Part shown: positions 35,608-44,027 of the stretch, piece after piece
How the letters are laid out: each line of letters starts with the position of its first letter
Numbering within the stretch: position 1 is the first letter of the stretch
Assembly (NCBI GenBank): GCA_027622195.1
Contig: JAQBZO010000008.1
Location: 1-64,000 of the forward strand
Reading direction: 5' to 3'
Length of the DNA stretch: 64,000 bases
From: Planctomycetota bacterium
GTDB lineage: Bacteria; Planctomycetota; Phycisphaerae; Phycisphaerales; SM1A02
Notes under the pieces: model-generated
The model's database searches: none
What the model was told of the DNA's origin: nothing
The model's input: the letters and a program-made list of their open reading frames with translations, nothing else
Position numbers and translations under genes: made by a program

Positions 35608-36598
35608 TCGCCGCGCCTTCACCATCGTCGAATTGCTTGTCGTCGTGGCCATCATCGGCCTTTTGACTGGACTCGTTCTCACCGGCATCATGGGTGCCAC
35701 GCAGCGCAGCAAGAAGATGAAGGAACTCAACCGACTTCGACAGATTCATCTGGGATGGACTCTCTACGCGAACAACAACAATGATGCGTGCATTCCTGGG
35801 TTCGTTGATCCTGGGACACAGACGAATTGGAAACTCAAGTGCCAGTTTCAAAACGGCAATCAGGTTCCGCAAGAACTCGCACAGACCTATGTGTGGCGAC
35901 TCGCGGGTTACATTGGGTATTCGCTCGATCCAGTGCTTGGCAATCGCGAAGACTTCACGCAGAGTTTGGATACCAGCGAGTTCCTTGTCCCCGACATTGC
36001 CATAGCTCTTCCCGCGAGCCTTATGCCGGGTCTGGGCATGATGGGAGCAGGTGCCGCCTATCAGCCAGCATTTGGATACAACGCTTACTATCTCGGAGGC
36101 TGGTGGACGACATCGGGCACCACTTCGCAAATGCGATTCGTCGACGGGGCATACACTGATCCCGATGGCTCGATCATCCGCGGTCGATTGGTGAGCCGCA
36201 ATGTCGGCGGCATCCATAATCCAACCGAAGTGGTGGTCTTTGCCTCGAGCACGTACTACGACATCGGCACCTACAAGGAGGCTGACGATTTCATTCCTGG
36301 AGCCGCGTGGGTCTGTCCTTCTATGCTTGCCGATGAACCCGTGTGGGGTTTCGGAGGCGCTGTCTTCGAGGGCATGGCGGCCAGTTCACTCGATGGATTC
36401 GATGAAAAACTCGGCGGGGCTGGCCACTTCCAGGTGTATATGGCAGGACAAGGCGTTCCGCTGCGTCGTCATGGAGAACAAGTCGCCACGGTGCGAGTGG
36501 ATGGAAGCACCGAAGCAGCCGGACTGGACCAACTTCTCGATATGCGCAAGTGGATTCCCTCCGCGACGAAGGTCAACTTCACGCATACTGAAAACTAA
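35600..36598 (+). CDS. Type II pseudopilin-like protein, H-X9-DG family
   Basis: 332 aa. The ATG overlaps the end of ispG by 8 bp, with AAGGAG upstream inside ispG. The prepilin leader is very short: cleavage is expected after RRA, before FTIVELLVVVAIIGLL, with Glu at mature position 5. The large C-terminal domain ends with the H-X9-DG signature (His291, then Asp301-Gly302, in RHGEQVATVRVDGS) typical of the very numerous planctomycete prepilin-type proteins. It is processed by a PilD-type peptidase and probably sits on a type II secretion-like filament or at the surface. Confidence 0.92.
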   Translation: MFNRRAFTIVELLVVVAIIGLLTGLVLTGIMGATQRSKKMKELNRLRQIHLGWTLYANNNNDACIPGFVDPGTQTNWKLKCQFQNGNQVPQELAQTYVWRLAGYIGYSLDPVLGNREDFTQSLDTSEFLVPDIAIALPASLMPGLGMMGAGAAYQPAFGYNAYYLGGWWTTSGTTSQMRFVDGAYTDPDGSIIRGRLVSRNVGGIHNPTEVVVFASSTYYDIGTYKEADDFIPGAAWVCPSMLADEPVWGFGGAVFEGMAASSLDGFDEKLGGAGHFQVYMAGQGVPLRRHGEQVATVRVDGSTEAAGLDQLLDMRKWIPSATKVNFTHTEN

Positions 36599-36599
36599 A

Positions 36600-38171
36600 T
36601 CAGCCCACTCGGCGCACCACGGCGATCGTCATGTCGTCGGCAGCGTGCCCATCACCAATCGTTTCATCGAGCAGTTCGACCAGTGTGTCGACGGGGCAGC
36701 GATCGCCGCGCTCATCAAGTCGTGCAAGGACACGGTCCATGCCGAGCAGAGATCCATCGGGGTGCGGTTGTTCGACGAGGCCGTCGGTAAACAGAACGAT
36801 GGATTCACCGAGTGCCAGCGCGAGGGGCGAAGTTTCAAATGGCACCCCGCCAAACGCACCAAGTGGAGGACCTCCCTCAGAGGTGAGAATCTCTGCCGCT
36901 TTCCCTGGGGAGAGTCGCACGAGGAGTCCGTGACCAGCATCAATCGTGGTCAGTTGTCCGTTCGAGTCGATTTGAAGTGCGATGATTGTGGCGTGGCGCG
37001 TCCCTCGTGCGCATAAAAAATCATTCGTGCGAGACATCGCGTCAGTGAGTTCGATGCCAGAGGTCAGCAGCGCCTCAAAGTGGGATTGAAGTGCGCCCAT
37101 GATGAGTCCAGCACCAGCCCCCTTTCCCGCCACATCACCGAGAAGAAGAATGGTGTTGTTCCCCGCAGTCGAGACGCTGACGATGTCTCCAGCCACGAGC
37201 AATCCTGGGCGAGAAACAATGCGCCACTCGAGGTCGTGAATGCGTCCCGTCGGCGCCGGCATGAACTGCTCTTGTGTCTCGCGCGCGACCGACAGTTCAT
37301 CGCGAAACTGTGCTTGCCTTCGCTCTGCTTCACTCCGGCGAAGGGCATCCCTCGCCAGTGTGGCGATGCGACATGCCGCGTGCACAATGGCGAGTGGTTC
37401 TTCACCACGAGCCGTTGCAGCGTCGGCAATCAGCACGAAGTCGGGCATCTCGCCGACACCTATCGGAATCGCAACCGCACGGGTCACCCCGCTCGACACG
37501 ATGCTGTGTGCACTATCGAGTCCAAACTCTGATCCGAGGCGAACAGCGCGTCCACTCGCTGCCGCGCGAATGAATGACTTTGAGATGGAGCGCATCATCG
37601 GTGCAGCTTCTGGTCGGCAAGCCACGATGATCGATTCTCCCTCGTGTCGATTCGGTCGGACAATGAGTGCTCGGTCAAATCCTCGGCTCTCCATCGTGAT
37701 GTTGAGCAATTCGTCGAAGAGTGAGGATTCATCCACCGCCGCGAACAGCCGTGCAGTGGCACTCAACACCAACTCCAAGCGAGCATTCGCCTCAATGAGT
37801 TCGATTCTCTCCGATCCAAACGACCCGTCATCCGCTCCAATCGTTTGCGCAGGTGCGAGGGCAACGGACGGCGTATCGGAAAGAGTGAGCAGCGCACCCG
37901 CCATTTGCAATGCGTCTCCTGATGAAACGATGACTGGAGTGCGCGCGGCGATTCGCGCGCCGTTGAGCGCGACGCCGTGACGACTTCCGAGATCTTCAAC
38001 CCACCATCGTCCACTCGCACTCGTGAACCGGGCATGACGTCGCGAAACACTCGGCTCGGTGAGTCGAATCGCGCATTCCTCAGAACGTCCTACAACGATG
38101 GGCGTCGAACCATCAAATGGTCCAAATGATGCACCATCAAGGTCTCGGATGGAGAGTGGACGAACAGTCAC
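36600..38171 (-). CDS. FHA domain and SpoIIE-type PP2C phosphatase
   Basis: 523 aa, in three parts. Residues about 20-100 are an FHA domain (VVGRSEECAIRL, VSRRHARF, DLGSRHGVALNG) that reads phosphothreonine. About 125-300 is a GAF-like sensor region. About 305-523 is a PPM/SpoIIE phosphatase with metal-binding Asp in LLLGDVAGKGAGAGLIMG, TIDAGHGLLVRL and the terminal ADDMTIAVVRR. It probably dephosphorylates Ser/Thr phosphoproteins in response to a bound ligand. Its ATG overlaps the stop of the ExbB-like gene by 4 bp. Confidence 0.93.
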   Translation of the reverse strand: MTVRPLSIRDLDGASFGPFDGSTPIVVGRSEECAIRLTEPSVSRRHARFTSASGRWWVEDLGSRHGVALNGARIAARTPVIVSSGDALQMAGALLTLSDTPSVALAPAQTIGADDGSFGSERIELIEANARLELVLSATARLFAAVDESSLFDELLNITMESRGFDRALIVRPNRHEGESIIVACRPEAAPMMRSISKSFIRAAASGRAVRLGSEFGLDSAHSIVSSGVTRAVAIPIGVGEMPDFVLIADAATARGEEPLAIVHAACRIATLARDALRRSEAERRQAQFRDELSVARETQEQFMPAPTGRIHDLEWRIVSRPGLLVAGDIVSVSTAGNNTILLLGDVAGKGAGAGLIMGALQSHFEALLTSGIELTDAMSRTNDFLCARGTRHATIIALQIDSNGQLTTIDAGHGLLVRLSPGKAAEILTSEGGPPLGAFGGVPFETSPLALALGESIVLFTDGLVEQPHPDGSLLGMDRVLARLDERGDRCPVDTLVELLDETIGDGHAADDMTIAVVRRVG

Positions 38172-38803
38172 GATGGGTCGTTGATCGGAGGAGACGCGAG
38201 TGCGCGAGCGGCCGCCACGAGTGCTTCAAGTCTTGCGAGTCCTCGGTCGCACCTTGAACGAAAGAGAATGAGCGGAAGCAAGGCGAAGAGTGAGACGACG
38301 AGTCCAGTTGCGGTCGCGATGAGCCCCTCTGCGATTCCCGAACTGACTTCTCGCGGATCGCGCAGTCCCGTCGTATCACCGAGCAACTCAAAACTCCGGA
38401 TGATGCCAAACACATTGCCAAGGATGCCCAGAAGCGGCGCAGCAGTGACGATGAACGAGAGGAACGCCAATCCACGCTCGAGCGCAGGACGAACCGACTC
38501 GATGGCGATCAAGGCGCTGGCATCGTCCGACCCACACTCTTGCAGTTTCTGAGCGAGGATCGAATACGGATCTGGTCTCGCGCGAACCAGCGCACTGACC
38601 GTGTCGGATTTTCGATGGCGTAGGGCAAAAAACAACTGCTCGAGTCGACGTTGACCTTCGGTTCCATCGAGTCGTGTCCAAAAGAGGACCCGTTCGATGA
38701 AAAGTCCAACCGCGATCACACTCATCGCCAGAAGCGGCCACATCACGGGACCGCCCTTTTCCATCAGGTCAACCACTTGTGCTGAAAACGACATGAGGTG
38801 CAT
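38168..38803 (-). CDS. MotA/TolQ/ExbB family proton channel subunit
   Basis: 211 aa from the ATG at 38803 (ATG 38794 also possible); the ORF extends upstream to 38890 over the divergent ispA start. It has three membrane helices: GPVMWPLLAMSVIAVGLFIERVL, LAFLSFIVTAAPLLGILGNVFGII and GLIATATGLVVSLFALLPLIL, with the conserved pore region TAAPLLGILGNVFGI. Members use proton flow to drive TonB, Tol or gliding machines. No ExbD/TolR partner is adjacent; the next gene is the FHA phosphatase instead. Confidence 0.9.
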   Translation of the reverse strand: MHLMSFSAQVVDLMEKGGPVMWPLLAMSVIAVGLFIERVLFWTRLDGTEGQRRLEQLFFALRHRKSDTVSALVRARPDPYSILAQKLQECGSDDASALIAIESVRPALERGLAFLSFIVTAAPLLGILGNVFGIIRSFELLGDTTGLRDPREVSSGIAEGLIATATGLVVSLFALLPLILFRSRCDRGLARLEALVAAARALASPPINDPS

Positions 38804-38825
38804 CGTATCGGAGGGTGCGTAAACT

Positions 38826-39704
38826 GTGGTGATGATTGAGTCGTCGTACAGCGATACACAATTGCGAGAGCGGATTGATGCGGCGCTCAAGGCGTATTCC
38901 CATCGGGTGGGACGACCGCGCTCGCTCGTCGAGGCGATGGACTACGCCTTGCTTGGACCAGGAAAACGGATCCGCCCTTTGATTTCACTTCGGTGCGCGC
39001 TGGCATGCGGTGGTTCGGTGGATACTGCACTTCCCGCCGCCTGCGCCATCGAAATGGTGCACGCCTTCTCGCTTGTCCACGACGATCTGCCAGCGCTCGA
39101 TAATGATGACCTTCGCCGAGGACGACCGACGCTGCACCGAGCGTTTCCAGAATCGCTCGCCATCCTTGCGGGAGACGCTCTGTTGTCGCAAGCGATAGAA
39201 GTCGCCCTTCAATGTCCCAACAATCCAGCGATCGTTGCTGCTGAACTCCTGCGTGGAACCCTCTCGATGATTGATGGACAAGTGCTGGACACCATTCCCG
39301 ATTCGTCGAATGACCCCATCGGATCTGAGGCGCATGTTCAGCAAGTGCATGAACTCAAGACGGGCGCGCTCATCGTTGCTGCAGCGCGCATGGGTGCTCT
39401 TGCTGCGAACGCACATGCGCGGGACCTTGAGATACTCACCGAGTGGAGTCGTTCGATCGGCCTCATGTTTCAACTGGTGGACGACTGGATTGACGCGACA
39501 CAATCTGCTTCAGAGGCGGGTAAAACGACTGGAAAAGACGCGCACGCTCAGAAGCACACATGGGTCACCGTGACCGGCGTCGATGCGACCGCGCGCCGCG
39601 TTCAGACACTTGCTCTCGAATCCACGGCACTTCTTGATTCTCTCGGTCCCCTCGGAGAATCACTGCAAGGGATGACTCGCGAATTAGCCTCAAGAACACG
39701 CTGA
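38826..39704 (+). CDS. ispA: Short-chain polyprenyl diphosphate synthase (FPP/GGPP type)
   Basis: 292 aa. The start is GTG 38826, or ATG 38832. Both aspartate-rich motifs are present: DDLPALDNDDLRRG (86-99) and QLVDDWID (Asp219, 220, 223), with GPGKRIRPL near the N-terminus. The DDLPALDNDD form is typical of IspA-like farnesyl/geranylgeranyl synthases. It condenses IPP with DMAPP or GPP. dxs follows 30 bp downstream, so both belong to one isoprenoid unit. Exact product length is inferred only. Confidence 0.93.
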   Translation: MVMIESSYSDTQLRERIDAALKAYSHRVGRPRSLVEAMDYALLGPGKRIRPLISLRCALACGGSVDTALPAACAIEMVHAFSLVHDDLPALDNDDLRRGRPTLHRAFPESLAILAGDALLSQAIEVALQCPNNPAIVAAELLRGTLSMIDGQVLDTIPDSSNDPIGSEAHVQQVHELKTGALIVAAARMGALAANAHARDLEILTEWSRSIGLMFQLVDDWIDATQSASEAGKTTGKDAHAQKHTWVTVTGVDATARRVQTLALESTALLDSLGPLGESLQGMTRELASRTR

Positions 39705-39734
39705 TTCGAGCTACAATATCGGGCGCTCCCCACT

Positions 39735-41669
39735 ATGAAACTGCTGCCCACGATCCAATCCCCCCAAGACCTCAAACGGTTGCCGCTCTCAGCACTTCCT
39801 GATGTATGCGGCGAACTTCGAGAGGCGATCTGCGCGCAGGTCTCGAAGAGTGGAGGACATCTCGCCCCCAACCTTGGCGTCGTCGAGCTCACCGTGGCGA
39901 TGCACTATGTCTTTGACTTCGGTCATGATCGATTGCTCTTCGATGTCGGACACCAGTGCTATCCGCACAAACTTCTGACGGGACGACAGCAGTTGTTTGG
40001 AAAACTTCGACAACGCGGAGGCATGGGTGGTTTCCCAGACCCCGCAGAGTCTCCTTACGACCTCTTCATGGTGGGGCACGCAGGGACTGGAATCTCGACC
40101 GCCGTCGGCATGGCGCGTGGAGATGACCTCGCTGGCGAAGGATGGAACCCATCGAATCCCGCTGGACGGCGGGTCGTTTCGATCATCGGCGATGCGAGCA
40201 TCGTGAACGGTGTGGCGATGGAAGGACTCAACAATTGCGGCACGCTCAATCGCCAATTCCTCATCATCCTCAATGACAACGGAATGTCGATTGCTCGTCC
40301 ACAAGGAGCCGTCTCGCGGTACTTCGATCGACTTCGATTGAGTCATCAATACGCTGACTTCAAACGGGCTGCTGGCGATATCGCAGCGCAAGTTCCCGGA
40401 GGAGGCGCAGCGAAGGACCTCTATCACCGACTCGGAGAATCAGGCAAGGCACTCCTCTCGGACGGTGCATGGTTCAGCCACTTTGGACTCGTGCCAGTGG
40501 GTCCTATTGACGGTCACGACCTTCGTGTCTTGACTGAGTTTCTCACCGAGGCGCGGTCTCTTCCTCGACCGATGGTCCTTCATGTGAAAACAATCAAGGG
40601 CAAAGGATTCGATTTCGCAGAGGGTGATGCAACGTCGTTTCACTCGCCTGCTGCGTTTCGCATTCAACAGTGCGAATCAGAAGGAAGGAGAGTCGAACTC
40701 TCTTCGGGGGGTCGGTCCTTTACGACCGCCGCGGGAGAAGCACTTCTCCACTTGATGGAGCAAGATCCTCGCATCGTCGCATGCACCGCCGCGATGTCCG
40801 ATGGCACTGGTCTCACTCGAATCATCGAACAATTCCCCGACCGCGCTTGGGACACGGGTATTTGCGAGAGTCATGCGATGGACATGATGGCTGGTCTCGC
40901 GCGCACTGGTTGGAAGCCATTCTTCGCGGTGTACAGCACCTTCCTTCAACGCGCTTTCGATCAAGCGTTTCAAGAGGTGTCGCTCCAAGGTCTCGCCGTG
41001 CGTTTGCTCGTCGACCGTGCAGGATTCGTCGGCGGCGATGGACCAGTGCACCACGGATTCTGTGACATCGCCCTCCTTACGACCCTTCCCGATGCCTGCA
41101 TCCTTGCGGCGATGGATGAGCCGAGCCTGATTGAAGGAATGAAGTTCCTTGCCGACTATGAGCAGGGACTTTCAGCGATTCGATATCCACGCGACTCGGT
41201 GGATGCACGATTTGCGAACGAGACTTGTCCTCCTTTTGAACTCGGCCGCGCGCGTTGCCTTCGGACCAGTCCGACACCCGATGCGGCGATCCTCGGGTTT
41301 GGCATCTGCGCTCTCACGGCGATGGACGCCGCGAGCGAAGTCGCAGACGAATTCGCCGTTGAAGTGTGGGATGCGCGCTTTGCAAAACCAGTCGATGGCG
41401 CCCTGCTCGAACGGCTCCTTGCCGCAAGAATCCCCGTCATCTTGGTCGAAGATCACAGCGCCACGAATGGATTTGGATCCAACATGTTGGCCGAGGCCCA
41501 TCGCCGCCGACTCGACACGCGACTGATGACGATTCTCGGTGCTCCTGAAGCGTGGATCGGACATGGCAGCCGAACCGAACAACTTCGCGATGCCAAGATT
41601 GACCGTGCCTCGGTCGTGGAGGCGGTGCGCCATGCCATTGGGCAACGGCGCGAGAGTCTGCGCCACTAG
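39735..41669 (+). CDS. dxs: 1-Deoxy-D-xylulose-5-phosphate synthase
   Basis: 644 aa, normal length. It is the thiamine-diphosphate enzyme that opens the MEP pathway from pyruvate and glyceraldehyde 3-phosphate. The first third has DVGHQCYPHKLLTGR, the TPP/Mg motif GDASIVNGVAMEGLNN, LNDNGMSIA and HVKTIKGKGFDFAE. The pyrimidine-binding half has DTGICESHAMDMMAGLA and VDRAGFVGGDGPVHHG. It is downstream of ispA and 38 bp ahead of the amidohydrolase-like gene. Confidence 0.98.
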   Translation: MKLLPTIQSPQDLKRLPLSALPDVCGELREAICAQVSKSGGHLAPNLGVVELTVAMHYVFDFGHDRLLFDVGHQCYPHKLLTGRQQLFGKLRQRGGMGGFPDPAESPYDLFMVGHAGTGISTAVGMARGDDLAGEGWNPSNPAGRRVVSIIGDASIVNGVAMEGLNNCGTLNRQFLIILNDNGMSIARPQGAVSRYFDRLRLSHQYADFKRAAGDIAAQVPGGGAAKDLYHRLGESGKALLSDGAWFSHFGLVPVGPIDGHDLRVLTEFLTEARSLPRPMVLHVKTIKGKGFDFAEGDATSFHSPAAFRIQQCESEGRRVELSSGGRSFTTAAGEALLHLMEQDPRIVACTAAMSDGTGLTRIIEQFPDRAWDTGICESHAMDMMAGLARTGWKPFFAVYSTFLQRAFDQAFQEVSLQGLAVRLLVDRAGFVGGDGPVHHGFCDIALLTTLPDACILAAMDEPSLIEGMKFLADYEQGLSAIRYPRDSVDARFANETCPPFELGRARCLRTSPTPDAAILGFGICALTAMDAASEVADEFAVEVWDARFAKPVDGALLERLLAARIPVILVEDHSATNGFGSNMLAEAHRRRLDTRLMTILGAPEAWIGHGSRTEQLRDAKIDRASVVEAVRHAIGQRRESLRH

Positions 41670-41707
41670 CCGCGAGATGCAGTTCGGTTCTCTGTAGACT
41701 TCTCGCT

Positions 41708-42631
41708 GTGATCATCGACGCACTCGTTCGCTTTTGGAATGGACCAGAACAACTCGGTCCTGAACTCGCGCGAAGCATTCGTGATGCTCACGCGAACGCT
41801 CCAACGGCGATCGATGCTTCGGCAGAGGGGATTCACCGAGCGATTGCTCCGCTTGGCGGTGCGTTTGTGATGGGACTTCAATCCCAGAGCATTCATGCCT
41901 CGGTCCCCAACGAACATCTTGCCGAACTCGTGCGCCGAGGCGGCGGTCGATTACTCGGCGCGTCAGGCATTGACCCAACTTCGGCTGGTGCACTCGCTGA
42001 CTTTGAACGGTCACGCAGCCTCGGACTCTTGGGCGTATGCGTCTCACCATCCACCCAACAGTTTCATCCCACGCATTCAGCAGCCATGCGCCTCTTTGAC
42101 CGATGCCAAGAACTGGGAGTTCCCGTTTTTGCAAGTCGCCCAGGGCTCTTCAGTCGAAGTTCATCCATGGAATTCGATCGTCCATCCGCGTGGGATGAAG
42201 TTGTTCGATCTCTCCCGCGATTGAAACTGGTCATCGGTGAAATGGGATGGCCTTGGGTCGATGAAGGCATTGCACTCGCATCGAAGTCGGACAATGTGTT
42301 CCTCGCGACAGATGGACTCGTTCGTCGTCCTTGGATGCTGTACACGACCATCATGACTGCATCCAGTGTTGGAATCTTGGATCGTCTGCTCTTTGCAAGT
42401 GGATTTCCATTCGAGTCACCATCGCGCGCCGTGGAAGCGGTGTACGCCGCGGGCACATTTGTGCACGGAACCCAACTTCCGCCCCTTCCGCGCGCAGCGC
42501 TCCGATCGATCGTCGAGCGCGATGCGTTCCAGGCACTCGGCATTCCATCGCTGTCACCTCCACCGCCAACGGCACGGCCGATTTTTGGTTTCCCAGGATC
42601 GATTGGCGATCGCAAGGGAGTCACTTCGTGA
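41708..42631 (+). CDS. Amidohydrolase-like TIM-barrel protein with lost metal ligands
   Basis: 307 aa, GTG start. Overall it aligns by eye to amidohydrolase-2 proteins, but every expected metal or catalytic position is changed. The N-terminal D-x-H-x-H is DALVR (residues 4-8), the central IH is FA (GVPVFASR), the HGG region is VIGEMGWPW, and the C-terminal FGSDxP is FASGFP (Gly232). Fold features remain (VSPSTQQFHP, NVFLATDGL). It is thus likely to be a non-catalytic or metal-independent relative. It lies in the ispA-dxs unit and overlaps the next lipoprotein gene by 4 bp. Confidence 0.8.
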   Translation: MIIDALVRFWNGPEQLGPELARSIRDAHANAPTAIDASAEGIHRAIAPLGGAFVMGLQSQSIHASVPNEHLAELVRRGGGRLLGASGIDPTSAGALADFERSRSLGLLGVCVSPSTQQFHPTHSAAMRLFDRCQELGVPVFASRPGLFSRSSSMEFDRPSAWDEVVRSLPRLKLVIGEMGWPWVDEGIALASKSDNVFLATDGLVRRPWMLYTTIMTASSVGILDRLLFASGFPFESPSRAVEAVYAAGTFVHGTQLPPLPRAALRSIVERDAFQALGIPSLSPPPPTARPIFGFPGSIGDRKGVTS

Positions 42632-43236
42632 TCATTCGTTCATTCATCCTCGTCTCGATCCTTCTCTCAGGTTGTTCAGGTTGGTCGGCTCCCAAGGAGT
42701 GCATCATCGAGTCGCGCAGTGAGTCGATGTCGAGGTTGGTGCGGGATCAGCAATTCGCCGGATGGTCGTTCGATGGAGCGTCTACCAGTTTCGTTTTCTC
42801 CGACTTGACCGTCGATGCGCTCGCGGGCGAGAAACCAACGGGCGTCATCCTTCACATTGATCTTCTCTGGAGTCCGTGGCCTGGTCGCACGCCGATCGAC
42901 CCCACCGCCACCAATTTCATTTGCCGCATGCTGATACTTTCAAACGGCGAGGTTGGACTGTATGGCGGCGGTGGTTTCTGCTGGCCCTCGACCGCATCGA
43001 AAGAGGGACTGATGTCCATTGGCATCACTGGTTCATCCCTCTCACTCCTCGAGCATTCCGCTGGATTCAAAGACTTGCTCACCCCTGCCGAAATCGTTGG
43101 AACTCTCGAGGCGAATCGCGACGATGCCATGGTGCCACGCCTACGCCGTGCTGCGAGTCAATATGTCAGCAACCGACTCGGTGCGGTGAATTGGGTGGTT
43201 GGCGAGATGAGTTACGAGTCGCTCGCCGCGCGGTGA
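42628..43236 (+). CDS. Lipoprotein of unknown function
   Basis: 202 aa from the GTG at 42628, which overlaps the previous stop (GTGA). The lipoprotein signal is IIRSFILVSILLSGC. The mature part has beta-rich segments (GVILHIDLLWSPWPGRTP, FICRMLILSNGEVGLYGGGG) and a helical end (MVPRLRRAASQYVSNRLGAV). I recognise no family. It is the last gene of the ispA-dxs unit and overlaps the pseudouridine synthase gene convergently by 25 bp. Confidence 0.85.
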   Translation: MIIRSFILVSILLSGCSGWSAPKECIIESRSESMSRLVRDQQFAGWSFDGASTSFVFSDLTVDALAGEKPTGVILHIDLLWSPWPGRTPIDPTATNFICRMLILSNGEVGLYGGGGFCWPSTASKEGLMSIGITGSSLSLLEHSAGFKDLLTPAEIVGTLEANRDDAMVPRLRRAASQYVSNRLGAVNWVVGEMSYESLAAR

Positions 43237-43988
43237 GTCCATCCAGCAGGCGAGTCGAGTCGTGCCATCGCACTTTCGAGCAGTGCTGGATGAATGCGTG
43301 TTCGCGACGGACTCAACTGATCCGTCACCGTAACGAACTCTGAGGATGTCCCTGTTGGATCTGGCATTTGCAGGGCGACGTGTTCGAGAAACAATTCGCC
43401 GTCTGGTCCGCCGTAGAGCGCGTCGCCGATCAATGGAAATCCAAGCCATTCGCACATCGCTCGAATCTGGTGATACCGACCCGTGTGCAATTCAATCGCC
43501 AACTGCCACCCACCGGTTGTGTCATCCAATGCACTGCCGATGAGTTCAAGTGAGGACTTGTCCCCTCCAGAGCGAACGACCTGCGAGCGTCGTGTTCCAG
43601 AATCAGACTTCTCGGCGCGTAAGTAACACTGTTGGAGTCCGACCTTCGACGACGGATCGGAAGAGACGATCGCGATGTACACCTTGCGCCACTGTCCCTG
43701 TCGAATCTGACCATTCAGTGCCGCCACGGCGTTCGCATCGCGCGCCACCACGATGAGCCCTTGCGTCGGAGCATCCAATCGGTGCGGAAGTCGCAGTTCA
43801 GGCCAGTTGAGCATGGCCCTTGCAATCGTGACGAGGGTGACTCGCGCGGGATCAGGAGCTTCGGTCGCAAGCGTCGGTGGTTTCCAAAGCACAGCAGAGT
43901 CAGCGAACCGCTGCACGACGCGTACTCCAGAGGATGGATGGTTGAGTCTCGTCAATCGAAGAGCGAGAAGGTAGCGAGTCACGACCAT
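43212..43988 (-). CDS. RluA-family RNA pseudouridine synthase
   Basis: 258 aa from the ATG at 43988; the track upstream is open but not protein-like. The catalytic aspartate is in PHRLDAPTQGLIVVARD (canonical HRLDxxTSG, with Gln in place of Ser). RKVYIAIV, ELHTGRYHQIRAMCEWLGFP and IGDALYGG complete the fold. There is no S4 domain, so it resembles the shorter RluA/TruC-type members. It isomerises uridine in rRNA or tRNA; the exact site cannot be told. Confidence 0.92.
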   Translation of the reverse strand: MVVTRYLLALRLTRLNHPSSGVRVVQRFADSAVLWKPPTLATEAPDPARVTLVTIARAMLNWPELRLPHRLDAPTQGLIVVARDANAVAALNGQIRQGQWRKVYIAIVSSDPSSKVGLQQCYLRAEKSDSGTRRSQVVRSGGDKSSLELIGSALDDTTGGWQLAIELHTGRYHQIRAMCEWLGFPLIGDALYGGPDGELFLEHVALQMPDPTGTSSEFVTVTDQLSPSRTRIHPALLESAMARLDSPAGWTHRAASDS

Positions 43989-44027
43989 CTTCGACAGGAC
44001 ATCGCACTTTCCTCTACCCTTTGACCC

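Noticed and set aside
42331-42627. Upstream extension of the lipoprotein ORF
   Set aside because: It overlaps the amidohydrolase-like gene in another frame, and the signal peptide begins at the GTG at 42628.
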